64,000 nt of DNA from Halorussus lipolyticus (GTDB lineage: Archaea; Halobacteriota; Halobacteria; Halobacteriales; Haladaptataceae), in the NCBI RefSeq assembly GCF_029338375.1, contig NZ_CP119804.1, forward strand, positions 2,066,955-2,130,954, in the 5' to 3' direction. The notes beneath the pieces were generated by a model that worked only from the letters and a program-made list of their open reading frames with translations, did not search any database and was not told the origin of the DNA. Each line of letters begins with the position of its first letter. Position 1 is the stretch's first letter. Below, in pieces: positions 28,575 to 39,735 of this stretch. Position numbers and translations under genes: made by a program.

Positions 28575-28775
28575 ATGAGCTTCGAGAGTGACCCTACCAG
28601 AGGCTACGGCGACGACGCCCCCGACGACAGTGGACGAGGACGCGGCTTAGCGGACAAGTTCGTCTCTGGCATAGCCACGCTTGAAGCCATCCCGAGACGA
28701 CTCGGAACCCATCTGACGACGTGGCCTCGGCGCTACGTCGAGATGCGGACCGCGGCCGTCTCGGGCGAAAAGTAG
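28575..28775 (+). CDS. Small hypothetical protein (66 aa)
   Basis: Starts MSFESDPTRGYGDDAPDDSG, with an acidic N-terminus and a basic amphipathic C-terminal half (ATLEAIPRRLGTHLTTWPRR). A longer frame with a GTG at 28494 is less likely because that part is not acidic. An imperfect GGGGA/TCCCC hairpin at 28538-28554 lies in its upstream region. Unknown function; convergent with the UspA gene. Confidence 0.45.
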   Translation: MSFESDPTRGYGDDAPDDSGRGRGLADKFVSGIATLEAIPRRLGTHLTTWPRRYVEMRTAAVSGEK

Positions 28776-28797
28776 TTTTCGAGGAGCGAGGAGAACC

Positions 28798-29235
28798 CTA
28801 CTCCTCGTCGATTCTGACCGTCAGGACCGGTGCCGGCGACTTCCGGACGACTTTCTCCGTGACGCTCCCGATGAGGTAGTGGTCGAGTCCGGTCCGACCG
28901 TGTGTCGCCATCACGACGACATCGACGTCCTCCTCGTCCACGTAGTCGAGAATCTGGGTCTGAGGGACGCCCTCGGCGACGACCGATTCGACCGCCACGT
29001 CGTCCGGAAGCGCGGTTTTGGCGTTCTGGATGGACTCGTCGGCGCGTTCGCGCTCGGCCTCGGTCCACGCTTCCGGCGCGATACCGCTCGACGGACTCTC
29101 GAACCGGTTGCGGGTGTCCACGACCGAGAGGACGTGAACCGTCGCGTCGTAAGTCTCGGCGAGTTCGCCGGCGTGGGTCACCGACGCAATCGTCCCGTCG
29201 CTCCCGTCGGTCGGGAGGAGGATGTCCTCGTACAT
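28798..29235 (-). CDS. Universal stress protein (UspA family)
   Basis: 145 aa from ATG 29235 (a GTG at 29244 would add three residues). Starts MYEDILLPTDGSDGT, with the nucleotide-loop pattern VMATHGRTGLDHYLIGSV ending TEKVVRKSPAPVLTVR, i.e. the ATP-binding GxxGx9GS/T type. It follows the TauE/SafE gene by 1 bp (stop 29237) and is the distal gene of that operon, as often seen for permease-Usp pairs. The ATP-binding Usp is a likely regulatory or stress partner of the permease. Confidence 0.88.
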   Translation of the reverse strand: MYEDILLPTDGSDGTIASVTHAGELAETYDATVHVLSVVDTRNRFESPSSGIAPEAWTEAERERADESIQNAKTALPDDVAVESVVAEGVPQTQILDYVDEEDVDVVVMATHGRTGLDHYLIGSVTEKVVRKSPAPVLTVRIDEE

Positions 29236-29236
29236 T

Positions 29237-30337
29237 TCAGACACCCCCGAGAGCCATCAGGAACAGTGCGACCGAGATGACGGCGAACAGCGCGCCGACG
29301 AACTTCTTGATGGTCCCGGTCCCGAGCGCGTTGGACACGTAGGGCGCGATTTGGCCGCCCGTCACCGTGGCGGGCACCGTGAACACCACCATGTTCCACG
29401 GCGTGCTGGCGAGACTGAGCGAGTGGCCGCCGACCAGTCCGCCGCCGAAGACGTGGACGAGCGAAGCCAAGATTGCGGTCAGCGCGACCACGATGTGATT
29501 GGTCCCGATGGCGACCCGGACCGGAACCGACGTGCCCAGCATCGAGATAATGCCCAACTCGCCGATGCCGAACCCGGCCAGTCCCTGAAACGTCCCGCCG
29601 ATGCTGTAGTTGGCGAACCGCCGGAGGTAGCCACCGCGGGTGTAGACGTAATCGTCGCCCTCGCGGTCCACTCGGGTCACGGTGCCCTCGTCGTCGGTGC
29701 GGACCCCCGCCGGGCCGAGTTTCCCGCTGTCGTTGGGCAGGTCCCGCGTCTCGCCGCCGTCGGCGACTGCCTCGGACTCCTCGGACGCGCTGTCGGACTC
29801 TCCGTGGCCGAGGTCGGCCTTGAACAGGAGGTACGACGCCGCGAGGAGCGCGAGGCCCAGAAGCGAGTGGAAGACGACTTCCGGGATGATGAACGACAGG
29901 AGCGCGCCGCCGACGACGAAGGGAATCGACCCGCCGACCAGCGTGAGCGCGAGTCGTCGGTCCACCAGTCCGTACTGGATGAATGCGACCGACGAACTCG
30001 ACAGGCCGAAGGCCTCGCTGATGAGACCGACCTTCACGATGGTCTCGGGTTCGAGCGGGAACGCTAATATCGGGAAGATAAAGATGAGGTAGGGCACGAA
30101 CAGCGCCGACCCGCTGATTCCCACGGTGTTCACGATGGTCGCACCGGTCAGGAAGAACGGGAACAGCCACCAGTACTCTAACCAGTACTCGGCCCCCGTA
30201 CCGCCCGAGGTCGGTGCGAAGAAGTACACCGCAGTCACGAACAACACCGGAGCGGTGAACACGAACAGGTGCTGATACTTCAGGAAGGACTTCTGAATCT
30301 GGCTGTAGGACGTGTCACTAACGTTTTCGAGTGGCAT
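29237..30337 (-). CDS. TauE/SafE-family anion permease
   Basis: 366 aa with eight to nine hydrophobic segments. Family marks are the first repeat GATIVNTVGISGSALFVPYL and the second repeat with GLAGFGIGELGIISMLG, plus GTNHIVVALTAILASLVHVF. A hydrophilic acidic loop of about 70 residues (around 180-245, DSASEESEAVADGGETRD) separates the repeats. Relatives move sulfite, sulfoacetate or other sulfur anions across the cell membrane. Co-transcribed with the downstream UspA-like gene. Confidence 0.85.
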   Translation of the reverse strand: MPLENVSDTSYSQIQKSFLKYQHLFVFTAPVLFVTAVYFFAPTSGGTGAEYWLEYWWLFPFFLTGATIVNTVGISGSALFVPYLIFIFPILAFPLEPETIVKVGLISEAFGLSSSSVAFIQYGLVDRRLALTLVGGSIPFVVGGALLSFIIPEVVFHSLLGLALLAASYLLFKADLGHGESDSASEESEAVADGGETRDLPNDSGKLGPAGVRTDDEGTVTRVDREGDDYVYTRGGYLRRFANYSIGGTFQGLAGFGIGELGIISMLGTSVPVRVAIGTNHIVVALTAILASLVHVFGGGLVGGHSLSLASTPWNMVVFTVPATVTGGQIAPYVSNALGTGTIKKFVGALFAVISVALFLMALGGV

Positions 30338-30708
30338 TGGTAGTTGGTGACTCTCGTGTTAGTTGTGTTTCCGCACCGCAGGGACCTGACCCTGCGCTGA
30401 GCGCGTCGGTGACGCTGGCGAGCGTGCCGTGACTGTCGGTGAGAACGAGTGGTGGTCGATGGCTGGTGGTTCTCGAACGGGCGATTCCGCCGGGAGAGAC
30501 GCCGAAGCGCGTCGCATCTAAGTGAACCCTCCTGTCGGCGGCTGAATCGGGTGTCCGGGGTCCGAGCGAGCGTCCGCTATCTGCTGTTTCATAGTGCCCG
30601 CGTCTAACAGAGTGGCGGTAAAAAAGTCTTAATGAAGGTGATAAATGCGGTGTTCGATTATTACGTTTAGAGAGGTTTCGCGGCGCCGACCGGAAACCGC
30701 GACGGTCG
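30338..30708. other. Intergenic region between the TauE/SafE permease and uvrB
   Basis: 371 bases without a supported gene. It should hold the permease promoter near its left side. An open frame of 143 codons on the minus strand (30318-30749) is Arg/Ser-rich, not acidic, crosses into the flanking genes and is a shadow. Nothing else seen. Confidence 0.4.
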
Positions 30709-32769
<2,061 letters not shown>

Positions 32770-32843
32770 TGTAGAGCGAGATAGGGATTGGAGCTACTTT
32801 ACCCCCTCGTCGCGTTCTCAGCGCCGGTGGCGCGTCGAAACGG

Positions 32844-33212
32844 TTACTCCTCGCGTGCCCAGTCCATCGCCTCCTCGAAACTCGACGTGGTTGTCGTCTC
32901 GACGCCCTCCACGTCGTTGATGGAACTCGCCACGGCCATCTTCTTGATGCCGTCCGAGACCATCGCCCACTTGTCGATGCCGTACTCTCGGCCGACGCGA
33001 GCGGCCTCTGCGGCCTTCTCGTAGACGCCTTCGTGGAGTGCGTCTTCCATCTGCACGAACGAGATATGGGCGGTCACGTCCTCTTGCGTGGCAAGGTCCT
33101 CGAACTCCTCGTTGACCTTCGCAAACTCCGACTCGTCCGCCGGCATGCCTTCGGGGAATCTCGCTACGACGACGTTCTCCTCGACGTACAGTTCCCAATC
33201 TGAATCGGTCAT
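32844..33212 (-). CDS. Hypothetical protein with STAS/SpoIIAA-like pattern
   Basis: 122 aa, acidic, no membrane segment. Opens MTDSDWELYVEENVVVARFP and alternates strands and helices (VTAHISFVQMEDALHEGV, EYGIDKWAMVSDGIKKMAV, FEEAMDWAREE), which looks like the SpoIIAA/STAS-like lipid- or nucleotide-binding fold common in haloarchaea. The assignment is by pattern only. Follows uvrB's promoter side; monocistronic. Confidence 0.55.
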   Translation of the reverse strand: MTDSDWELYVEENVVVARFPEGMPADESEFAKVNEEFEDLATQEDVTAHISFVQMEDALHEGVYEKAAEAARVGREYGIDKWAMVSDGIKKMAVASSINDVEGVETTTTSSFEEAMDWAREE

Positions 33213-33375
33213 GGTCGGAATGTGCCGCCGGTTATTTATTAATTCTTATATTTTGTCCGGGGTACTTCTAGTTCGCCACCGGCGTCCGCTCCGTGACCTC
33301 TCAGAAGCACTGGGTCGTTGCGATAACCGAGCAAGCAGACGGGACCCCGCGCTCGAACTGGTCAGTCCCAAATCG

Positions 33376-33537
33376 CTACTCGTGGACCTCGAACGGTAAA
33401 TCTCGCGGGTCCTCGGCCACGACCCACCAGTGAACGTCCTTCTTGGGGTGCCTGCGTTCGACGTGTTCTTCGAGGTCGTCGCCCGTCTCGAAGTCCGTTC
33501 CGCAGAGGTTGCATCGGTGGTGCTTCTTGTGCGGCAT
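33376..33537 (-). CDS. C2H2 zinc-finger microprotein (53 aa)
   Basis: Starts MPHKKHHRCNLCGTDFETGD and continues DLEEHVERRHPKK: a classical CxxC...HxxxxH finger in the first half, followed by a conserved-looking WWVVAEDPRDLPFEVHE tail. The 29-codon upstream extension is not haloarchaeal in composition, so ATG 33537 is chosen. Such small zinc-finger proteins are frequent in haloarchaea and some act as regulators; this one's target is unknown. Confidence 0.7.
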   Translation of the reverse strand: MPHKKHHRCNLCGTDFETGDDLEEHVERRHPKKDVHWWVVAEDPRDLPFEVHE

Positions 33538-33670
33538 GCTACCAGCGTACGCGATGCTCGGCGAAAAGGATTCCGCGAGCGTAAGTCGAGAAGTCCCAGA
33601 GAAATAAAAACATTTTCTAGACAAATGAATAAGCAGTCGAAGAAAAGAATACTAGTTTCCTAGGCCATCC

Positions 33671-34315
33671 CTAACACACCGGCTTCGGATTCACGCCCAT
33701 CCCCTCCAGCGTCTCGGTGTACTCGTCGTAGGCCGCCTGAATCGCGCCGCTCGCTGACTCCAGCGCAGTGTTCCAGTCCTCGTCGCTCTCGCAGACCTCA
33801 TCGAGCAACGCCGTCCCGCGCTCGATTTGCCCGTCCAAGTCCTCACCCAAGTCGCGGAACAGTTGCGCGGTCTGGGGGTCGGCCTGCCCGACGAAGAACC
33901 CGACCATCTGCTCCTTGGACTTCTCGCTGGCGAGGGTCCGACCCAAGAACCCGCCGACGCGGGCCGGGTCGCCTTCGAGGTCCCGCAGGTACTCGTGAAT
34001 CGCCGGGACCTCGCTGGGTTCGTGGTCCGCGGGCGACTCGTCGTCCAATTTCCCGAGGACCTGCTCGTAGTGGTCGCGCTCCTCGTCGGCGAAGTCGGCG
34101 AAGGTCTCGCGGACCGACTCGGCGGCCTCCTCGTCGTCGGCCCACTGTTGGAAAGTCTCGCTGGCGGCGTGTTCGGCCTCGGCGGCGGCGCGGAAGACGG
34201 TCTCCGGTTCCATCTCCCCCTCGGTTTCGGCGTAGAGCGACTTCGAGGAGCCAAGCCGCGAAAGGGCAGTTTCGTTGTCGTCGCGCACGGTGTCGAGGAA
34301 CTCGTCTGGGTTCAT
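33671..34315 (-). CDS. Ferritin-like/rubrerythrin-type helical protein
   Basis: 214 aa from ATG 34315. Helical, with Glu/His pairs spaced as in ferritin-like diiron proteins: AAAEAEHAASETFQQW in helix 2, FADEERDHYEQVLGKLD later, and long C-terminal helices (AYDEYTETLEGMGVNP). The four-helix bundle is inferred from Glu-xx-His pairs and helix length; iron binding was not verified. Upstream start at 34489 rejected because the extension is Arg-rich, unlike the acidic body. Convergent neighbours; probable oxidative-stress role. Confidence 0.65.
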   Translation of the reverse strand: MNPDEFLDTVRDDNETALSRLGSSKSLYAETEGEMEPETVFRAAAEAEHAASETFQQWADDEEAAESVRETFADFADEERDHYEQVLGKLDDESPADHEPSEVPAIHEYLRDLEGDPARVGGFLGRTLASEKSKEQMVGFFVGQADPQTAQLFRDLGEDLDGQIERGTALLDEVCESDEDWNTALESASGAIQAAYDEYTETLEGMGVNPKPVC

Positions 34316-34398
34316 ACCTCCCGATACGGAGACCAGTCGCTTGTAAGTAGCGTCCGCGGAAAGCGAGGCCACCGCGGTTGCACCGAATCGCGACACAC

Positions 34399-35511
34399 CT
34401 ACGCCGCGTCGAGTCTGAGGACCGCGACGGTGCCGCCGGTCTCGCGCTCCTCGAAGGCCAACTCGCCGCCGTACTCCTCGGCGACCCACTTGACCAGCCA
34501 GAGACCGAACCCGCTCCCGTGGTCGAGTTGGGTGATGGCGCGCTCGCCGGTCAGGACCGCCACCTCGTCGTCGGGGATACCCGGCCCGTCGTCGGCGACT
34601 CGAATCTCAACGCGGTCGCCGACCGCCTCGGCCGAGACCTCGACGGTCGGAGCAACGTCGGGATTGTGTTCGATACCGTTCTCCGCGAGGTTGGCGAGGA
34701 CGCGCCCGAGTCGGTCGTCCGCGCTGGCCGAGAGGCGGTCCGGAATCGAGACCTCGATTTCTGCGTCGGGGTGGTCAGCGCGCAGTCGCTCGGCGACCGC
34801 CTCGGCGACCGGGAGGAGTTCGACGGCACTCGTCGTGGTCTCTTTGCCTTCGATGGTCTGTTGGACCTGCGCAACCTCGTCGTACATCCCGCCGAGGTCG
34901 TCGGCCTTGCGGTGGACGCGCTCGGCCATGTCGGCCAGTTCCGGGTCCTCGATTTCGGTCGTCAGGCGCTCGGCGAACCCGCTCAGGACTTGGGTGTCGT
35001 TCCGGAGGTTGTGGCGGATGAGGCGGTTCAGTACCGCGGTCTTCTCGCGTTCGGTCGCTAACTCCTCGGCCCGAATCCGGCGCACGTCGTTGACGCCGAT
35101 GATGACGTGGGCCGCGGCGCTGACGCCCAGCACGGTCGCCACGACGAACGGCGGGGCCGCAATCGGGTCGTAGAGGTACACCAGCGCGAAGACCGACCCG
35201 AGGACGAGGACCCCGAGCGTGTTCCACACCGCGATGCGGACGGTGTTGGTCGCCGAGAAGTCAGCGTGATATATCAGGTACCCCGTCCCGACGAGGAGCA
35301 TCGAGACGAGCGTTCCCAGACCCGCCAGCAAGCCCGCGAACAGCGATTCCGGCCCGGAGATGAGTCGGGTGACTGTTGGGATGAGCAGACCGAACCCAGT
35401 GAGCGCGATGACCGCACTGCCCGCGGCCCGCCGAAGGTCGTCCTTCGACCGGCGGTCGTTCGTCTCGCCGGCGGAGAGCGGCCCGGCGATATTATCTCCG
35501 AGAGATGACAT
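34399..35511 (-). CDS. Membrane sensor histidine kinase
   Basis: 370 aa. Residues 30-135 contain about four hydrophobic helices (LIPTVTRLISGPESLFAGLL and so on). The H-box is RHNLRNDTQVLSGFAERL with the phosphorylated His, a haloarchaeal HisKA-like variant. The ATPase has the N-box NLAENGIEHNPD, G1 ADDGPGIPDDE and G2 HGSGFGLWLVKWVAEEYGG. No dedicated response regulator is next to it and the input signal is unknown. Start ATG 35511. Confidence 0.88.
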   Translation of the reverse strand: MSSLGDNIAGPLSAGETNDRRSKDDLRRAAGSAVIALTGFGLLIPTVTRLISGPESLFAGLLAGLGTLVSMLLVGTGYLIYHADFSATNTVRIAVWNTLGVLVLGSVFALVYLYDPIAAPPFVVATVLGVSAAAHVIIGVNDVRRIRAEELATEREKTAVLNRLIRHNLRNDTQVLSGFAERLTTEIEDPELADMAERVHRKADDLGGMYDEVAQVQQTIEGKETTTSAVELLPVAEAVAERLRADHPDAEIEVSIPDRLSASADDRLGRVLANLAENGIEHNPDVAPTVEVSAEAVGDRVEIRVADDGPGIPDDEVAVLTGERAITQLDHGSGFGLWLVKWVAEEYGGELAFEERETGGTVAVLRLDAA

Positions 35512-35562
35512 CTGCGCGAGGCTACGTATCGCTGTCAGGTAACGATACCGATACGACGTGCG

Positions 35563-36366
35563 TCACTTCAACTCCCTGCTCGGATGCAGTCTCGCCCGCA
35601 TTCGGTGGCCGTAGAGCGTCGCCAGCGGCCGCTCTCGGAGTCCCAGTTTCCCCAGTTCGTCGGCGCGCTCGTGGTCCCCGAGCGAGAAGGAGGCCCGCTG
35701 TCGCAAGGGCGTCAGGGCGAACTCGCCGCCGAGGGCCACGCGACTCCCGAGGAGTCGGCCGTCCATCCGGGTGAAACTCCGCATCGTCGCCCCGCGCTCG
35801 CTGGTCTCGGCTTTCCGCATGTCGAGCGAGACGACGCGCTCACCGTCGATGGAGACGATGGTGCGCCGACGTTCTCCTCGGTCGTGGATTTCGATGTCGG
35901 CGACCTCCTTGGGGTAGCCCCAGATTTCCCGCCCGAGGGCGACCGAGGCCTCGGTCGTGACGGGTAGATAGCTGACGTAGCCACCGACGCTTCCGGCGAC
36001 GAGTCCGCCGACTAACTGCGCGCCGGGCAGGTCGGTCCGCGAATCGGCGACGACCGGCACGATGACCGCGAACTCGTCGTAGGGGTCCAACCCGCCGACG
36101 TAGTGATATTCGATGCTGGCGAGCGTGACTGCCCCGGTCCGGGGCGCGATTCGGACCGGCGAGAGGCGGTCGGGAAGCCCTGCCGAGAGTCGCCGGGCCG
36201 ACGCCGGAAAGACGCCGCCGGTCAGCGTGAACTCGCATTCCAGCGGGAGTTCGACGGTCTGGCCCGTCGAGAGTCGGCGCTGGTGACCGGCCGAAGGTTG
36301 GCGCTGGCGACCAGTGGGCGGTCGGCGCTCGCCGTCGTCCGGGGCGCTCCCGTCGTCTGGGACCAT
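35563..36366 (-). CDS. Acetoacetate decarboxylase-fold protein
   Basis: 267 aa from ATG 36366. The N-terminal 35 residues are low-complexity (GRQRQPSAGHQRRLSTGQ). The core shows IEYHYVGGLDPYDEFAVIVP, then SYLPVTTEASVALGREIWGY and PKEVADIEIHDRGERR, the acetoacetate decarboxylase family signature (REIWGYPK). It lacks an obvious Schiff-base lysine in the usual EVPYRE context, so it may be one of the non-decarboxylating members. Divergent from the short-chain dehydrogenase at 36477; a shared pathway is possible but unproved. Confidence 0.7.
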   Translation of the reverse strand: MVPDDGSAPDDGERRPPTGRQRQPSAGHQRRLSTGQTVELPLECEFTLTGGVFPASARRLSAGLPDRLSPVRIAPRTGAVTLASIEYHYVGGLDPYDEFAVIVPVVADSRTDLPGAQLVGGLVAGSVGGYVSYLPVTTEASVALGREIWGYPKEVADIEIHDRGERRRTIVSIDGERVVSLDMRKAETSERGATMRSFTRMDGRLLGSRVALGGEFALTPLRQRASFSLGDHERADELGKLGLRERPLATLYGHRMRARLHPSRELK

Positions 36367-36476
36367 ACCGGCTACTATGGAGAGTAACCTGAAACCGTTA
36401 CTGCCGGAGGGCGGGCATCCCCGTCCCGGAAAGGACATTCGGGAAACCTTTGGTGACAGTCCGTGCAGGTTCGACC

Positions 36477-37343
36477 ATGACTCACAATCGGCGACGCGAC
36501 GCCACCGACGACCGAACCGTGCTGATAACCGGGTGCGGGTCCGGCATCGGACGCGCCACCGCTCGGGAGTTCGCCCGGCGGGGGTGGACCGTCTACGCGA
36601 CCGACCTCCGGACCGACCTGTTGGAACCGCTGGAAGACGAGTGCGAAACCGCCGAGTTGGACGTGACCGACGAGGCCCAGTGCGAGGAGGTAGTCGAGCG
36701 CATCGCCGACGACGAGGGCAGTATCGACTGTCTGGTCAACAACGCGGGGTACGGCGTCCTCGGCGCTGTCGCGGACGTGTCCACCGAGAAGGCCCGCGAA
36801 CAGTTCGACGTGCTGGTCCACGGTCCCCACCGCCTCGCTCGGGCCGTCCTGCCGAAGATGCACGACCAGCACGGTGGCACCATCGTCAACGTGACGAGTC
36901 TCCTCGGCCGCGTCACCTTCCCCGGTCTCGGGGTCTACGGGAGCGCCAAGTTCGCGCTGGAGGGCCTGACCGACGCGCTCCGGATGGAGACCGGCCCCGA
37001 CATCGACGTGGTGGCGGTCGAACCCGGATGGGTCCGGACCGGGTTCGACGACGAGGCCCGCCAGCAGTTCGCCGACATCGATGCCTCGCCGGAGTACGCC
37101 GACGTGTACGAACTCCACGAGGAGGGACCCTTCCTCGACGGTGGGCCACTGGCGGTCGAACCCGAGGCAGTCGCCGACGAGATTCTGCACGCCGCGACCG
37201 CAACGAATCCGAAATCCCGGTATCCGGTCGGCGTGGCGCGATGGCTGGTCCTCCTGCGGTTCCTCCCCGATTCGGTGCAGGACAAGGGCCGATGGGCGAT
37301 TGGCAAACTGGGGACGAAACTCCGGCGCTTCGGACTGCTCTGA
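36477..37343 (+). CDS. Short-chain dehydrogenase/reductase
   Basis: 288 aa. Classical SDR: cofactor loop TGCGSGIG near residue 19, NNAG in CLVNNAGYGVLG, active-site Ser in IVNVTSLLGRV and YGSAK with the catalytic Tyr and Lys, then EPGWVRTGF. The Asp at the end of the second strand (YATDLRTD) hints at NAD(H) preference. Substrate unknown. ATG 36477 fits the conserved N-terminus; the upstream start at 36450 is less likely. Divergent from the acetoacetate-decarboxylase-fold gene, with a 110-bp intergenic space. Confidence 0.85.
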   Translation: MTHNRRRDATDDRTVLITGCGSGIGRATAREFARRGWTVYATDLRTDLLEPLEDECETAELDVTDEAQCEEVVERIADDEGSIDCLVNNAGYGVLGAVADVSTEKAREQFDVLVHGPHRLARAVLPKMHDQHGGTIVNVTSLLGRVTFPGLGVYGSAKFALEGLTDALRMETGPDIDVVAVEPGWVRTGFDDEARQQFADIDASPEYADVYELHEEGPFLDGGPLAVEPEAVADEILHAATATNPKSRYPVGVARWLVLLRFLPDSVQDKGRWAIGKLGTKLRRFGLL

Positions 37344-37364
37344 AGAAAGAGATTCGGGTTCTAT

Positions 37365-38231
37365 CTACTCGCCGCTTCCGGTCTCGATGGGCGCGTCAAC
37401 CAAGTTACCCCACTCGGTCCACGACCCGTCGTAGTTCACGGTGTCGTCGTATCCGAGGAGTTCGTGGAGCGCGAACCACGCGACAGACGAGCGCTCGCCG
37501 ATTCGGCAGTAGGCGACAGTGGTGCCGTCGCCGTCGATGCCCTCGTCGGCGTAGAGGTCTGCGAGTTCCTCGCGGGTCTTGAACGTGCCGTCGTCGTCGG
37601 TGACGGCGGCCCACGAGATGTTCTTCGCGCCGGGGATGTGGCCGCCGCGCTGGGCGGTCTCTTGGAGTCCCGGCGGCGCGAGGACTTCGCCGGAGTACTC
37701 CTCGGGCGACCGAACGTCCACGAGGGGGACGCCCCGGTCGATGGCCTTCTCCACGTCGTCGCGGTAGGCCCGGATGGACTCGCGGGGACCGCCGGCGTCG
37801 TAGGTCTGCTCGGAGAACTCGGGCACCTCGTCGGTGGTCGGGTAGTCGTTGTCTAGCCAGTAGTCCCGGCCGCCGTCCAGCAGGCGCACGTCGTCGTGGC
37901 CGTAGTACTTGAACTGCCAGTAGGCGTAGGCCGCGAACCAGTTGGCGTTGTCACCGTAGAGGACCACGGTGGAGTCTTCGGTGATTCCGTGGGAACCCAG
38001 TAGGTCCTCGAAATCGGACTTTTCGAGGATGTCGCGCTGGGTCTGGTCCTGCAGTTGGGTCTCCCAGTTGAACCCGATTGCGCCCGGCGCGTGGGACTCG
38101 TCGTAGGCCTCGGTGTCTACGTCTACCTCCACGAGTCGGTACTCGGGGTCGTCGCTCTGGAACTCGTCGAGGTGGTCGGCCACCCAGTCGGCCGTGACGA
38201 GAACGTCGTTCGCGTAGTCTGAGTCGCTCAT
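37365..38231 (-). CDS. Rhodanese-type sulfurtransferase (two domains), copy 1
   Basis: 288 aa, two rhodanese domains; catalytic Cys in the C-terminal active loop TVAYCRIGERSSVAWF. Order: inactive N-terminal domain (VTADWVADHLDEF, SHAPGAIGFNWETQLQDQTQ), then a linker with GGRDYWLDND and the active domain (VDVRSPEEYSGEV). Transfers sulfane sulfur from thiosulfate to cyanide or thiols. The similar gene at 38466 is divergent from it, about 234 bp away, giving a paired arrangement. Cytoplasmic, with no signal peptide. Confidence 0.88.
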   Translation of the reverse strand: MSDSDYANDVLVTADWVADHLDEFQSDDPEYRLVEVDVDTEAYDESHAPGAIGFNWETQLQDQTQRDILEKSDFEDLLGSHGITEDSTVVLYGDNANWFAAYAYWQFKYYGHDDVRLLDGGRDYWLDNDYPTTDEVPEFSEQTYDAGGPRESIRAYRDDVEKAIDRGVPLVDVRSPEEYSGEVLAPPGLQETAQRGGHIPGAKNISWAAVTDDDGTFKTREELADLYADEGIDGDGTTVAYCRIGERSSVAWFALHELLGYDDTVNYDGSWTEWGNLVDAPIETGSGE

Positions 38232-38465
38232 AAGCGTCTAGGACTACACGGTCTCACGTTATATCCTCTTTACTTACGGTAGGTAACGCCTTATGTCGCC
38301 TCTCTCGGAAACTCTTGCCGGGACCGGTTCGGTTCGCGGGTGGGCGGTCGGACCTGCTCCGTTCGGACTCCCGAGATGCGGCAAGTATGGCTGGTAGCTA
38401 TGAGACCGGGCGAGCGAACGCCTCGAACCCGAGGCATTTAGCCCCGGACGCCCTACCCTCGCGCG

Positions 38466-39251
38466 ATGAACGAAAACGTCGTAGTCGGTGCTGACTGGCT
38501 CGCCGACCGCCTCGGCGAGGTGGCAGTCGTGGACGTGCGAGAAGCGTGGGAGTACGACGGCATCGGCCACGTTCCGGGCGCAGTCAGTATCCCCTTCGAG
38601 ACGTTCCGGAGCGGAGGAGACGACGACGAGGGGATGCTCCCCGGTGCCCAAGCGTGGGCCGACCTGCTGGGCGAGGCCGGCATCTCGGAAGACGACACCA
38701 TCGTCGCCTACGACGACACCCACGGCGTCTTCGCCGCGCGGTTTCTGGTGACTGCGGAAGCCTACGGGCACAGAGACCTGTACCTCCTCGACGGCGACTT
38801 CAGTTCGTGGATGCGCGAACACGAGACAGAGAGCGAGGCCCCCGAAGTGGAGCCTGTACCCTACGAAGTTCGGGAATCCGAAGATTCGCCGTTCGTGACC
38901 CGCGAGGAGGTCGAGTCGGCGATGGACGACCCCGATGCCGTCCTCGTAGACACCCGCGACGACGACGAGTTTGCGGAGGGCCACATCCCCGGCGCGGTCA
39001 ACCTCGACTGGCGCGAACTCGTGGACGACGAGACCCGCGGCCTGAAACCGCGGGCCGAGTTGACGGAGATTCTGGAACGCTACGGCGTCACGCCCGACAA
39101 GCGCGTGGTACTGTACTGTAACACCGCGCGGCGCATCAGTCACACCTACGTCGTCCTCTCGTCGCTGGGCTACGACGTCCTCGAATTCTACGAGGGCAGT
39201 CTGACCGAGTGGGAGGCCGTCGGCGGGGCTATCGAGACGGGCGAGTCGTAA
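38466..39251 (+). CDS. Rhodanese-type sulfurtransferase (two domains), copy 2
   Basis: 261 aa. N-terminal domain VVVGADWLADRLGEVAVVDV with a WEYDGIGHVPGAVSIPFETF pattern, then C-terminal catalytic domain AVLVDTRDDDEFAEGHIPGA and active loop VVLYCNTARRISHTYV with the catalytic Cys. The loop differs from copy 1 (CRIGERSS versus CNTARRIS), so the substrates probably differ. The two divergent genes may be jointly controlled from the 234-bp intergenic space. Confidence 0.88.
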   Translation: MNENVVVGADWLADRLGEVAVVDVREAWEYDGIGHVPGAVSIPFETFRSGGDDDEGMLPGAQAWADLLGEAGISEDDTIVAYDDTHGVFAARFLVTAEAYGHRDLYLLDGDFSSWMREHETESEAPEVEPVPYEVRESEDSPFVTREEVESAMDDPDAVLVDTRDDDEFAEGHIPGAVNLDWRELVDDETRGLKPRAELTEILERYGVTPDKRVVLYCNTARRISHTYVVLSSLGYDVLEFYEGSLTEWEAVGGAIETGES

Positions 39252-39735
39252 GCAGAGATAACTCTGCAATTGGAAAAGCAATATAGAGGAATGTTTCCGG
39301 GCCGGTAGTCGGTCAACTCGGCTTCTGCGTCCGCAACCGTGCGACGATTACTTCGGGGGTCGCCGTTCGGGGACGATCCGCCGCTGTCCTCCGTGCGGTG
39401 ATGTCTCTTCGGGTTCGACCTGACCTCTGAAAATCGCGGTACGACGACGCGAAAATCGGGTGCTGTCTACAGGAACGCGAACTGGGTCGAACGCCGCTTG
39501 GTTCGACCATCTTTCACGTCCGAGGCGGTGCGACCGGTCATTGTCTGAGAGACAACGTACATGGATTATATTATTCACGCCGATTGCATATGAAACTTCT
39601 CGGAGAATCATACGCATACTCATACGAGACGAGTTCCCACGCCTCTACCGGCAGTCTGTCGGAGGTTCGGTCGTCACGCACCGAGGACAGGTCAGGAAGG
39701 GGATGATTTATGTCGTTTATCTCTGAAGGGCCACC
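39252..39735. other. Intergenic region upstream of the large beta-helix gene
   Basis: 484 bases without a convincing gene. A perfect short hairpin TTGTCTGAGAGACAA sits at 39541-39555 and is followed by an AT-rich stretch (GGATTATATTATTC, about 39562-39576), the likely promoter area for the beta-helix gene. Short open frames here lack acidic composition. Confidence 0.4.
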